Of a stretch of DNA of 64,000 nt, positions 32,791 to 43,187 are shown piece by piece (positions within the stretch are counted from its first letter, which is position 1; every line of letters starts with the position of its first letter). The notes under the pieces were generated by a model, which did no database searches, had not been told where the DNA came from, and was given only the letters and a program-made list of their open reading frames with translations. The DNA is from Adiantum capillus-veneris (taxonomy: Eukaryota > Streptophyta > Polypodiopsida > Polypodiales > Pteridaceae). The stretch spans positions 145,499,350 through 145,563,349 of the forward strand of contig CM043949.1 in the NCBI GenBank assembly GCA_014529385.2, written 5' to 3'. A program made the position numbers and the translations under genes.

Positions 32791-34416
32791 TCATTGCTCT
32801 GGTCGTATTCCTCCTAGTTGAGTCTTTGCATCCTTATTAGGAGCCATGTATGAGGATGCTTGTGGTGGCTGTGTCTTCACCGAGGACTTTGGAATCCACT
32901 TTTGATGTACTTTATTTGTGTAGCGATGACATTGATTCTTGGGTCGTTGATCTTCTTGAAGCTCGAAGTGTTCTACAGAGTCATAGAACTCGTAGTCTTC
33001 TTCATCTTTTGATTCTCCACATTTCTTTGTTTGCTCCTTATGTCGCGAGCTTGTTGATGTTTGGTTCTCTTCGTTTTCCTGGATTACACTCACTGCAAAA
33101 TAAGGAACGACATCATAGCCATTTTCATCACAAAACTTTGTTGTGGGAGCATCCTCCACGGCGCACACATCCAGAGTAGCCAAGATGTGTTCCCATCCGA
33201 AAGGCTCTAACTCTTCTTCAGGAAATGGTTCTAGGACATAGTCCCTATCCTCTATAGCCCGCTCTAGGATACATTCCTCATGTTTCAAGCTACCACATTG
33301 TGAAGCTCCACACATCCACAGTTCTTTAGACTTACCTAACCAAGCTGGAAGTTCTGATCCTGCTACTGTGGCGGAATCAAACTCCTCAAACGGTGTTCTT
33401 GTCACATCCCTATAGCTATGGTCCCTCAAGTTTACCTTTGTTATGGTTTCCATACGTCTCAGGTATATATGGTCATAACCCCAATCTTGGACCATTTTCA
33501 ATTGTCGCATGAATGGTCTTCCTAGCATGATGTCATAGTTGTTCTTCTTGCCAAAGTCAACAACAACAAAAGTGTGTTCATATTCAATGCCACAAGAAGT
33601 AACAAGTACTTTTTCTAGCAGTCCTAGAGGCTTTTCCTTGTGTCCGTCTGCAAGCTGCAATGTCATTCGTGTGGATATCAAGGCAGCTTTTCCCCATTTT
33701 TCCAAAACCTCTTTGGTTGCAATAGCCACACCAGCTCCACTGTCAAGGATTGCCATGGTTTTTACACCATTGAATTCCACAGGAAGGGTGGTGTTTCCCT
33801 CTTCTCCCTCGTAATACTCGCCTACCTTGTTTAATGGCACCGGACTAGTATTTAGTTGAGGCATTTCAAGCTCTTTGATGCCTTCCTCGATTTGAGTCAT
33901 TGGGGTTTTTACACCAAATTTCTCTAGACATTTACCCACATTAGCCCACATGTTTGGTCTTATTCTGAGCAACTCGGCTAACATTATTGTACAGGTGACT
34001 GGGGTAGATAGAATATCTACTAGCCCCTTTGAATCGATGGCCTTGTTGGGAGACAGTCTCTGTGATGGGACTGCAACCACATCTGACTTGGTCTCGTACT
34101 CTCCTATGTAGGACAGTAGTGTTCTTAGCGAATGGGGTTGACTATCCATAGATTGTACAGATCCTTTGTTGCCCCAATACGATCGCACGTCTAGATTCAT
34201 TTGAGATCCAGTCTCAAATTCCTCTATTGGTGGTAGAAACACTCCTCGTTCATCACCAGTCTTGTCTACTTGTCTTTTTAGGTCATCGGCTTCATTGGCC
34301 TCTCTGACTTGTTTCCACAATTCATCAAGACCATCTATCTCTTTACAATCCTCAGGTATAGCTTGGTGAAATCCCTCGGAAGAGTTATCCGTGGTATTCA
34401 GTACTATCCTTGGTTC
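32791..34416 (-). CDS. G2 protease segment (retropepsin)
   Basis: A 509-codon open stretch (from 34320) in the same frame as gag. The retropepsin has active-site block AILDSGAGVAIATKEV and later block YDIMLGRPFMRQLKMVQDWG. The active Asp-Ser-Gly is intact. Upstream is an acidic spacer with LSYIGEYETKSDV; downstream is the linker that in G1 leads to RT (LEPFGWEHILATLDVC, CDENGYDVVPYFAV, YEFYDSVEHFE), but here RT never follows. This segment shows the intact version of the sequence inverted in G1 at 28934-28997. Confidence 0.8.
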   Translation of the reverse strand, partial: EPRIVLNTTDNSSEGFHQAIPEDCKEIDGLDELWKQVREANEADDLKRQVDKTGDERGVFLPPIEEFETGSQMNLDVRSYWGNKGSVQSMDSQPHSLRTLLSYIGEYETKSDVVAVPSQRLSPNKAIDSKGLVDILSTPVTCTIMLAELLRIRPNMWANVGKCLEKFGVKTPMTQIEEGIKELEMPQLNTSPVPLNKVGEYYEGEEGNTTLPVEFNGVKTMAILDSGAGVAIATKEVLEKWGKAALISTRMTLQLADGHKEKPLGLLEKVLVTSCGIEYEHTFVVVDFGKKNNYDIMLGRPFMRQLKMVQDWGYDHIYLRRMETITKVNLRDHSYRDVTRTPFEEFDSATVAGSELPAWLGKSKELWMCGASQCGSLKHEECILERAIEDRDYVLEPFPEEELEPFGWEHILATLDVCAVEDAPTTKFCDENGYDVVPYFAVSVIQENEENQTSTSSRHKEQTKKCGESKDEEDYEFYDSVEHFELQEDQRPKNQCHRYTNKVHQKWIPKSSVKTQPPQASSYMAPNKDAKTQLGGIRPEQ

Positions 34417-35352
34417 TTATGCTGGGTCTTTGAGGTTTGGTCTGTGCTCATGACTAGAATCTGGCTCTTTTAGTTCCTGGTTTGGTGGGATTACTTGTGT
34501 AGGCATGACACGGATCACATCCTCAGGTTTAGCAACTGGTGGTTCTAGTAAATCTTGGGCTGTTTGAATCATTTTCTTGCACATTTCAAACCTTTGATTT
34601 TCTAGTTCCGCATAGGGATATGTCATCCACCTGTGTTCTTGGGTTTGGTTGTTTTTTAGCCTCACATCATAGGCTTTCAAGAGGGCATCTAATGTCTCAT
34701 TAAACTTCTCTGCCAACACAGATCCTCCTGAACTAGCACTTCTCGGTTTCTCATCCGTGGATGGTTCTTCTAGAGGTTTAACCATCTGTGTAAGAGAAGG
34801 TGCCTCCCTTTCCTCATGTTGTTTTATCTTCTTTACAGCTTCGGTAAGCTTCTCAGCTAGGGATTTTTGCTCTCGTTCCCTGCGTGCTTTCATCCTAGTC
34901 TTTCTAGCTTTCCAACTATTTCGTTTGCTGTTGGTTTTCTAACTAGGTGCGTCTATCTTTGGTCCATCATCTGTCTTTTGACTCATGTCACTTTCCGTGT
35001 TCTTTGTCTCTGGATTCTCATCATCTTTCTTTTGAGCTTGTGCTCTCGTAACCACTTGAACTGGTATGACATTTTCATTTTCTGAGCTATTAGGTAGCTG
35101 AACAATCCCTAATACATTTGTTGTGATTTTCCTGATTTGGTTTGGGTTTTTCGGGCAATCGAGGATCAAGTGAGTGATGCCACACTCAAGACAATAGGCA
35201 TTTACTTCAGTGATCTCCGTATGAGGACATTGTTTGACCAAGTGGTTGTCACGACTTTTGTGACAATCTGTCTCTGGTTGAGGAGATTCTTTTAGCATTT
35301 CCTCTTGGCTATAAGCAAGCTTTGACCTAGATAATCCTCTATTTGCAATGAA
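34417..35352 (-). CDS. G2 nucleocapsid segment with paired zinc knuckles
   Basis: In frame with gag, after an in-frame TGA at 35353-35355 (KRTL*FIAN; G1 reads TLFFIAN there). The first knuckle CHKSRDNHLVKQC has lost its second Cys; the second, CLECGITHLILDC, is complete. Both use C-x2-C-x3-H-x4-C spacing rather than the common x4. A basic, coiled region follows (KARREREQKSLAEKL). Further single in-frame stops lie at 34939 and 34417. Nucleocapsid proteins package the RNA. Confidence 0.7.
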
Positions 35353-36960
35353 TCACAACGTCCTTTTGTCCATTTCATACCTTCTTTCTTTCGACTGAAA
35401 CCCAGGAGGTGGAGGTTGTACCGGCTTCACCACTCCATGTGTTGCTCTCACATTTTGTTGCTCCGAAGGGTAGTACTCACTTTGGTTGCTATACCACATT
35501 GTAGATGGTACTGGCGTTGGTTTATTTGATGCTTCCATCATTGGCATGTATCTCATGTCTACCGGCATTCTAGCACCTGGCAGCAGAGGTTTTTGTCCTA
35601 AGACAAGCTGTGGCCTTAAAACTCCTATTGGTCCTGGCGCATTCTCCGTAATGTATCTAGGTGGAGCAGGTGCTTCTGGAACAGGTTGTACATACCTCTC
35701 CCTAGCATTTTCCATGCTATAATAGCACTCTTCCTCGATATGGTTCGTCCATTTTCTCTCAATTTCACACCACTTCGGCTCTCCCAAATCAGACCTTACA
35801 AGAGGAATCAACCTCTTGACCAAGTCGTCGATAAGCTTTTGTTGATCAATAGGTGCCGTTGGCTTGGCAATGGACTCACTTATCTGTGAAACACTGTGCT
35901 GAGAGGATGTGTCATCTCCTTGACTCTTTAAGTCCGTTTCTTTGTATGCCTCACAATTATCCACTAGATAAAGAGCTTCTTTGATCAACTCGTTTAGCGT
36001 CATCCTCCTTATCATATGCAGATCCTTCTGAAGGCCCGCATGTCTCATTCCTTGGATAAAGATCAACATCAGTCGTGCTTGCGTAGGTAACTCCTCTCTC
36101 GGACAGAGCTTAACATATCTCTTGAGCCGTAATGATGCTTTGCGTACTGATTCATTCTCTTTCTGTTTGAATCTATGGATTTGCGAGACCGTGTTGTGAG
36201 CAATGCCTTTTGGCGAGAATTCTTCAATAAACTCCTCAAACAACTCATCTAGGGTCTCAAAATCCCATTTTTCCACCGAGTCGAACCATGTAGCTGCATC
36301 ATCTTCTAGAGTCAATGAAAATCCCGCAAACTGTGTCGCAAAATCTGAAACTTCCTCTGCTCTAATCACTCTTCTAAAAGCCGTTACGTGATCTCTCGGA
36401 TCTTTATCTCCGGAGTATTTTTTGTTTACCCATTTCTGGACTTGGGATGGTATAACTCGTCGATTGTCTACAAGTCTAACTAGAGACTCTCCCAATCCTT
36501 CTCTCGTTATTGCTCTTGAAGGGAATCTTGGTGGCTCTCTTCTTGGAATTCCTATAGGAATTCTCGTGTTTGGTGGAGGCATTTGTGGTCCTTCATTGAC
36601 CAAATATCCACCTCTTTCTAGTACAGTCTGTGGATTTGTGCTTTCTACAACTCTGTATTCTCGTCCATACTTGTCGACAACTATAGATCTCCATTGACAG
36701 TCGACTCCGTATGTGTAGACATATAAGAGCGTGTAATCCGTTATCTCTTCTAGGTATGGATCTGAGCACCTATAAAGATTGACCTCATTGTCGTCAATGT
36801 ATCTATATAGTCCTTCACTCTCATGACCAATCATCCAAACTCTCTCAACAAGATGGATCTTTATCAATTGCAAGTTTGGAAGATCCATTGTGGGAGGATA
36901 TTCCTCTATCGTCGGGATCTCCAAGCTTGTGTAAGCTGCGTTTGAATCTAGGGTAGACAT
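35353..36960 (-). CDS. G2 gag (capsid) segment
   Basis: 535 codons from ATG 36960, uninterrupted. The N-terminal part has a domain shared with G1 gag (GLYRYIDDNEVNLYRC, then VDKYGREYRVVE). The central part is the retrotransposon gag/capsid domain: DPRDHVTAFRRVIRAEEVSD, QFAGFSLTLEDDAATWFDSV, then LDELFEEFIEEFSPKG and SVRKASLRLKRYVKLCPREE. The C-terminal part is Pro-rich. This frame stays open into the later segments, with only four in-frame stops and no frameshift over about 1,647 codons (36960-32020). Confidence 0.85.
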   Translation of the reverse strand: MSTLDSNAAYTSLEIPTIEEYPPTMDLPNLQLIKIHLVERVWMIGHESEGLYRYIDDNEVNLYRCSDPYLEEITDYTLLYVYTYGVDCQWRSIVVDKYGREYRVVESTNPQTVLERGGYLVNEGPQMPPPNTRIPIGIPRREPPRFPSRAITREGLGESLVRLVDNRRVIPSQVQKWVNKKYSGDKDPRDHVTAFRRVIRAEEVSDFATQFAGFSLTLEDDAATWFDSVEKWDFETLDELFEEFIEEFSPKGIAHNTVSQIHRFKQKENESVRKASLRLKRYVKLCPREELPTQARLMLIFIQGMRHAGLQKDLHMIRRMTLNELIKEALYLVDNCEAYKETDLKSQGDDTSSQHSVSQISESIAKPTAPIDQQKLIDDLVKRLIPLVRSDLGEPKWCEIERKWTNHIEEECYYSMENARERYVQPVPEAPAPPRYITENAPGPIGVLRPQLVLGQKPLLPGARMPVDMRYMPMMEASNKPTPVPSTMWYSNQSEYYPSEQQNVRATHGVVKPVQPPPPGFQSKERRYEMDKRTL

Positions 36961-37415
36961 GATTTCTGGGCTTAAGAGATTTCTCTTGGTTCAAGTAGAC
37001 TTAGTCCACCGTGTTCAAGTGCTTTGGTTAGGGAAAAGTCGAAATTATGTCCAAAACCGCAACCGTTTCGTCACAATTCTCGCAAATTGTCGCTTTTAGA
37101 CACCCCTAACTTGCGGATGTATTTTGAGGCCTCAAACGACGTTTTTTTCAAAGTTAAACTAAATGGTTGCTGTTGGCATACATTTAGCTCAAGTTTTGCT
37201 CTAAGATCTGTTGAGCCGCTCTCAGGCTACATTTTGATATAAAAACTTTTCCGATCCAATACCGTTTGTGAAAGTTATGGCCAAAACAGTGAAATGTAGT
37301 TTAGACTGGTCAAAATGAGTCCAAATTCAATTTTAAAAGAAGATTTGGGATCCCTGTGACACTGTGAACACTCCTGTATGGTCAAAAGTACATTTGGACC
37401 ATAAAACTGGCCTAG

Positions 37416-38403
37416 AGACATCCTACGCGTAGGATGTCTATATGCTCAGAATTTAACAAAATTTGGTCCAGAGACTCCCCATAAGTCCAACAACACAATG
37501 GTATGCTCAGAATTTCATTTGGACCTAAAAATGGTCTTGAGGCATCCTACGCGTAGTATGTCTTTTTGCTCAGAATGACTTGAAATTTTCACCCCAGCTT
37601 CTCCTTGATGTGCTGATCACAGTGGTGTGCTCATAGGTTGGTTTGGACTCCTAAATCAAGCTGGAGACATCCTACGCGTAGTATGTCTATCTGCTCAAAT
37701 TTTGTCCAAACTTGATCCCAAGATTCACCTAGTGCTCAGCAACCCAATGGTATGCTCAAAATTGAATTTGGATGCCAATAGGTCAAGATTTGGGCTGCAT
37801 AAGCTTCTAGTGCACTCCAAGAGTAGGATGTCTGACAATTCTTGTCTTTGCTTGGTAAATAGGCCAAACAAGGTCCAAATTCACTTTTGAAAAAAAGTTC
37901 TGGAATCCTTGAGACACTTAGAACCTCCCTATATGGCCAAAGTAGAATTTTGACCACTTTATGACCCTGGAGACATCCTATACGTAGGATGTCTTTTTGC
38001 TTTGTTTCAGCTCAAACTTGCACTATAGATTCCCCTTGATGTGCTAAACTCATAGCTATTTTTAGTTTTTGATTCTGACACCTATAGGTTGGTCAAATGA
38101 TCAAGAATCTGTTCCAAAATCCTGATGTCTGTTCTGATGAATTCCTAAGTCAAATCAACTCCAAATTGGACCAAATTTTCCTAGGAGGCTTGCCTAAGGC
38201 TATACAACACCCTGCTATGTCCACAATTTGAATTTGGCCTCTAAATCATGCCTTAGACATCCTACGCATAGGATGTCTAATTGCTCAGAATTGCCCCAAA
38301 TTTGAACCACCGACTCTCCTTAAGGTGTTGATCACTGTGGTATGCTCAGAGGTTGATTTGGAGTGCTAAATCATGGTGAAGACATCCTACGCGTAGGATG
38401 TCT
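37416..38403. repeat. G2 leader palindrome array, six copies
   Basis: Copies of the 24-bp palindrome (half-site AGACATCCTACG) lie at 37416, 37540, 37665, 37971, 38255 and 38380, plus degraded ones near 37807 and 38660. Steps are about 125 bp or 285-306 bp. The copies at 37416 and 38380 are perfect. Between them is a diverged repeat of about 125 bp with TATGCTCAGAATT, ATTTGGA and CCCCTTGATGTGCTGA. The array fills the untranslated leader between PBS and gag. Confidence 0.92.
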
Positions 38404-38825
38404 AAGTGCTTAGAATTGCCCCAAACTTGACCCACAGCTTCCCCTTGATGTCAGCAACCCAATGCTATGCTTAGATTTTAATTTGGATGTCAAAAGACCC
38501 CAAAACTAGCTATCATTGCCTTTTTCAGTCGAAAATACTAAAGTCTGTTCAATCTTCCTTTCACTGACCCAAATGAGATGAAATTGATCACATGCACTCA
38601 ATACAACATTTAGAACATGCCTTTGGAGTCATGCTATGGTTTGGTCTCAAAATTAGGCCTTGGACACAATTTGGATAGGATGTCTGGCAATTCTCGTCTT
38701 TTGGCTTTGATCTGTCAAAATTTGGTCAAATTTCCACTTTCCAGGTGAAAATAGGGTAAAACCTACCTTCTGAATACACTGGTAACCTCAGATTTTCAAA
38801 ATTTCCACCAGATCACCCTGTAGAC

Positions 38826-38845
38826 ATCCCCGACAGCGGCACCAA
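38826..38845 (-). promoter_or_regulatory. G2 primer-binding site
   Basis: Directly inside the 5' LTR the minus strand reads TTGGTGCCGCTGTCGGGGAT, close to the G1 site (TTGGCGCCGCTGCCGAGG). The TGG start and position fit priming by a tRNA 3' end; I do not assign the tRNA. A palindrome half-site (TAGACATCC) overlaps its distal end. Confidence 0.8.
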
Positions 38846-40094
38846 TGTTGCAGGAGCGACTCACACACCCATGAAGTGCATGCAAACACTATCTAGATCA
38901 ACATAATGTCAATCGAGGACACAGATGACACGATAGGCACACAGAGGAAATCTCTTTAGCTTGTCAGGCTGTGACCATCCTACACATACAACACTTTGGA
39001 AGGCCAACTAAACCACTATCAAGAACCTCATTGCTCTCAACTACACCACCTAGCCACATACACACATACGGAAGGTAACTCAGCTAATCATGCCAGATTC
39101 GTACGAAACTTAAGGAACACCATCCCCTCACTAGGATACACGTGTCCCTACGCTTCTACACTCAAAACCCTCACTCTAAACCCATCTGCGGAAAACGCGT
39201 AGGATGACAGAGCAGAATTTTGAAAGTGCCCAAAACTAAAGTTTATGAGTACCTATGCGTAGCTTATGTCTCCACGATTCTATAGACTACTAGCACGCAG
39301 AAAACAGACATCGTTTGATACACTTACGACCACAAATAGCTCGTAGATGCGTCGGCGTGTGCGCTTTGTCTCGCGTGGAATGCTTGGCGTTGTCGCGTAA
39401 CTCTCCTCGAGCCTACAACAATGGTGCAGTCCGATCTCCAATGTGTTGAGCGAGCCGGGCGTAGTGAGAGGATATGGGTGAAAGCATGTTAACCTATCAT
39501 GCTTTTTCATGTCCCGGACAATGCTAACTAGCACAATTATGACATATGCTAACTAGTACAATAACTTGAGCTACATCTCCAAGATCTATAACATATGATA
39601 TATCAATAGAAAGCACTTGAAACAAGGAATCCAAATGTACAACCTCTGACAAATTTTGATATTATTTGTAAAAAAATTACCAGACGCCCAACTTTTTGAA
39701 GATATGCTAACTTAAAACTGCTAACTAGCACAAAAAGCGCGACATGTTAACATGCTTCCACCCATAAAGCTCACGCTCACTCTCTTTCTCTCTCACACAC
39801 AGTAGACGACAGCGCTAAAGTTTTGATTATGATTAAAGTCTCCTTTTACAAAATGACCTAGGTACCTTATATACTAAGGCTACCTTAGGTTTAACCAAAA
39901 ATGGGGTTGAAAGGGTCAAATGGCTTTGTATTTACAATCTGGAAGTGCCATTGCACCCCGGCTTCTGAAACTAGAATAACTACTCATTACAAATGACGTT
40001 TATAGTCATAATCCACAGCATTTCATAACTCGAAAAAGATAAGACTCTGGTACGAAACTTGAGTTATGTTGTGTTGTTGACCCAGTGGTCAACA
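38846..40094 (-). repeat. G2 5' LTR carrying a MITE
   Basis: 1,249 bp, against 957 bp for the partner. The 292-bp excess equals the 290-bp MITE plus a duplicated TA. The rest aligns with the 3' LTR with a few percent differences. Confidence 0.93.
39475..39764. mobile_element. 290-bp MITE with 19-bp terminal inverted repeats and TA target duplication
   Basis: The ends TGGGTGAAAGCATGTTAAC and GTTAACATGCTTCCACCCA are inverted repeats with one mismatch. It is flanked by TA on both sides (39473-39474 and 39765-39766), and the intact G2 3' LTR has the empty site AGGATAAAGCTC. TA duplication and small size fit a Tc1/mariner-type non-autonomous element; the termini are not the usual Stowaway CTCCCTCC. 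No coding capacity. Internally CTAACTAG-ACA recurs near both ends. Confidence 0.9.
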
Positions 40095-40807
40095 CCCCAT
40101 TATGAGGAGAAGCCATCGTGCGTGAAGGAAAATCACTCGCCGAAAACCAAAATTTTCACGGCAAAAAATGAGGGGCAACTTTAGGTTCCGCCCCCGAGAC
40201 TTTTTTTTCCCCTCGCCGGAATATTCCTTTTTGCCGAAATATTATGGCCGGACGGCGGCTGGAAAGTGGTCGGAAAACATCCGTCGGTTGGCCGCTGGCC
40301 GGTAGTCAATATATGGCTGGTGGCCGGTGGTCGGAAGTCAATGGCCGGTGGCCGGTGGCCGAATTCAAAAGCGGACTTGTCTTCTCAAGAGCGGCCACAC
40401 ATGGGCGGATTGGAGGGTCCGATTTGGACTTATTCACACAAGGGCGACTACACATGGCTGCCTCTCATAAGAGAGGGTTGCCCTTTTGGCCTATAAAATG
40501 AGGCCATTTCTACACACATTTCATAGTGTAAAGTTGATGCAACAAGGTGAGTGTGAGGTGGTGAGAGTGAAGCAAGGGGGGAGCTCCATTAAGGGTATAA
40601 TCCCTTTGTAAACTACTTCTTGTTTTGAAGTACTAAAGCCATTGAGTGGCTGATTTCCCGTGGATGTAGCCCACATTGGGTGAACCACATATATCGTGTG
40701 TACTCTCTCTCTCTCTCTCTACTCTATAATCTCGTGTATGTAAATCTGTCTCTCTCCATTAAGTAATCTACTCAATTATCTATTTAGCTACGTCTTATTT
40801 CGTAACA
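40095..40807 (+). repeat. C1 5' LTR, remainder right of G2
   Basis: It starts with the duplicated CCCCA and ends with CGTAACA at 40807. It includes GC-rich GGCCGGTGGCC modules, a TATA box (40492-40497) and a CT run (40703-40720). It is nearly identical to the 3' LTR at 44883-45582. Confidence 0.93.
40492..40497 (+). promoter_or_regulatory. C1 LTR TATA box
   Basis: TATAAA in GGCCTATAAAATG; the same box is at 45269-45274 in the 3' LTR. It marks the probable U3/R region. Confidence 0.65.
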
Positions 40808-40809
40808 AC

Positions 40810-40821
40810 TGGTATCAGAGC
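40810..40821 (+). promoter_or_regulatory. C1 primer-binding site
   Basis: TGGTATCAGAGC, two bases inside the 5' LTR. This is the classic plant copia site complementary to the initiator-Met tRNA. Confidence 0.93.
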
Positions 40822-40880
40822 AAGGTTTGCTCGTTGCTAAATTATTTCAAGGAAAGGATTCCTTAAATTGAGTGGGAGTT

Positions 40881-41953
40881 ATGGCGGAGGAAGGGAAGCT
40901 CAAGATTGAGAAGTTCAACGGCAAAAACTACCAACATTGGAAGATGCAGATTGAAGACTATCTCTACCAGAAGGACTTCTATTTGCTACTAGGCGGTCTT
41001 GCGAAGAAGCCCGCAATGATGGCAGATGAAGCATGGATTGTCCTTGATCAAAAGGCATTGGGAACAATCCGGTTAAGCTTAGCGTCAACGGTGGCCTTCA
41101 ATGTTTCAGAGATGAAGACCACGGAGGACTTGATGAAGTCACTTGACAACTTCTACGAGAAACCATCTGCATCCAATAAGGTATTTCTTATGAAGCGCTT
41201 GTTCAATCTAAAGATGGCGAGAATGGTTCAGTTGCAGAACAACTAAATGAATTTAACACAAACATAAGTCAACTTCGATCAGTGAAAATCAATTTCGATG
41301 ACGAAGTGCGAGCTCTCCTTATACTATCATCTCTACCGGATAGTTGGGACAGCCTTGTGATGACTGTAAGTAATTCTATTTCTGGCACAAATACTCTTAA
41401 GTTTGATGATGTTGTGGGTGTTCTCCTAAGCGAGAAAATACGAAGGAGAAGCACAGGAGAATCATCAAGTGCTGCACTGTCAGCGGAAACAAGAGGAAGG
41501 CCTAAGGAAAGGTTCAAAAACCAAAAGGGTCATGATCACTCAAGGCGGAGCAAGTCACACACAAAGTCAGTTCTTGAATGTTGGAACTGCGGCAAGAAGG
41601 GCCACGTCAAGAAGGATTGCTGGTCCAAGAAGAAGAAGGAGACAGAGTCTCAAGACAACAAGCCAACATCGGAGGCCAATGTGGCAGGTAAAGTAGAGCA
41701 AGATGCTCTAATTCTCTCATTAGACAATGTGTCTAATTCCTGGATAGTAGATTCCGGGGCTTCATTCCATGCGACACCACACAAGAAACATTTCCAAGAC
41801 TACACCAAAGGTAATTTTGGGTATGTATACTTGGGAGATGATGAAGCTTGTGAGATTGTCGGCAAAGGTACAGTTTTCGTCAAAACTGCTAATGGAAATG
41901 AATGGAAGATGAAAAAGATGTTAAGCATGTTCCTTCTCTTCGCAAAAATTTGA
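40881..41953 (+). pseudogene. C1 gag and protease, frameshifted
   Basis: It starts MAEEGKLKIEKFNGKNYQHW (ATG 40881), the typical copia gag opening. The gag frame is lost near 41240 and resumes in another frame with SLPDSWDSLVMTVSN. The zinc knuckle is CWNCGKKGHVKKDC (canonical C-x2-C-x4-H-x4-C). The protease has NSWIVDSGASFHATP with the active DSG. A second frame change near 41945 breaks the polyprotein. Confidence 0.9.
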
Positions 41954-43187
41954 TCTCTACAAGACAATTAGACGATGAAGGTCACAACATTGCATTCGGA
42001 AACAAACGGTGGAAGATCTCTAAGGGATCTTTGGTGGTTGCCAAAGGAGAAAAGGTCGGTACACTTTACTAGTGTACTATTAGCACGCAACCTTCAGCTT
42101 GTGCAACAACTACAGAAGTTGACAGTGCGGTGTGGTACTACGGACTTGGGCATATGAGTGCCAAAGGAATACAAATCCTTGAAACAAGAAGCTTCTACCA
42201 GGTTTGAAAGAAGTAGATTTAGAGTTCTGTGAAGATTTTTTTTATGTTAAACAAAAGAGGGTAAAATTTCAAAAATCAGGAAATGAAAGAAAAGATAAAA
42301 AACTTGAGTTGGTTTATTCTGATGTTTGGGGTCCTACAAGCACACCATCACTTGGTGGCTCATTGTACTATGTAACATTCATAGATGATGCGACTAGAAA
42401 AACATGGGTTTATGTCATGAAGAATAAATATGATGTATTTTCCATATTTCAAAGGTGGAAAGCCTTTGTGGAGAATGAAACAGGTACCAAGGTTAAATGC
42501 CTCAGATCCGACAATGGAGGCGAATATTGGAGCCAAGCTTTTGAAAGCTTTTGTGCTATCAATGGAATTCGGAGGCAAAGGACAACCCCAAGGACACCTC
42601 AACAAAATGGTATTCCGGAAAGGATGAACAGGACAATCATGGAGCTAGCACGAAGCATGCAGCTACATGCAGGCCTACCGCTTGAGCTTTGGGCGGAAGC
42701 TATAAGTACGTCTGTGTACTTAATCAATCGGTCACCCTCAACGGCATTGGATGGGGGAGTTCCAGAAGAGGCATGGACAGGTAAACCGGTGAATTATGCA
42801 TTTCTCAAAGTGTTTGGGTGTGAGGCTTTCATGCACATTGATAGAAGCCTAAGATCAAAGCTAGATGCAAAGTCCAAAAAGTGTTTCTTCATTGGCTATG
42901 GAGAAGGTGACTTTGGGTATCGCCTATGGAATCTTGAAGATGGTAAAATCTTAAGGCGTAGGGATGTAATTTTTAACGAAAAAAATATGTACAAAGATTA
43001 CTTGGAAAGAAAACAAACAAAAGAAACAGGTGATGAGTACATGGAGCTTAAGGACGGTGAAGACTCAAGGACTGCAAACGGTGAAAATGTGCAACAACAA
43101 ATGACGAGCCTCAACCTATTCCCTGAAGATCTACAAGCGCAAGTAGACCTCCAGAAAGGTTTATTCCTTCCTTCAACCATCTCTTGA
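41954..43187 (+). pseudogene. C1 integrase
   Basis: The GAG-preintegrase motif is partly preserved (YGLGHMSAKGIQIL near 42140-42180). The core lies in an open frame from 42204: D in DVWGPTSTPS, D in CLRSDNGGEYW and E in QNGIPERMNR, followed by FGCEAFMHIDRSLRSKLDAK and FIGYGEGDFGYRLW. All three catalytic acids are present. The zinc region between the protease and the core is damaged. Confidence 0.88.

Larger units (their letters stand above)
29354..40094 (-). mobile_element. G2: non-autonomous Ty3/gypsy element inserted in the C1 5' LTR
   Basis: The ends TGTTGGAGG and GGTCAACA are flanked by the duplication CCCCA (29349-29353 and 40095-40099). The uninterrupted C1 3' LTR shows the empty site GCCCCCATTATG at 44876-44890. 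The minus-strand order is 5' LTR (with a MITE), PBS, leader with palindromes, gag, zinc knuckles, PR, W-x-P-K domain, conserved block with internal polypurine tract, 3' polypurine tract, 3' LTR. RT, RNase H and integrase are absent, so movement needed proteins in trans, plausibly from a G1-like element. The LTRs differ at about 5 of the first 107 positions, fewer than in G1. Confidence 0.93.

Noticed and set aside
37416-38403. CRISPR-like array (regular palindromic repeats)
   Set aside because: The repeats are true palindromes inside a plant retrotransposon leader, the intervening sequence is itself a repeat, and there are no cas genes.
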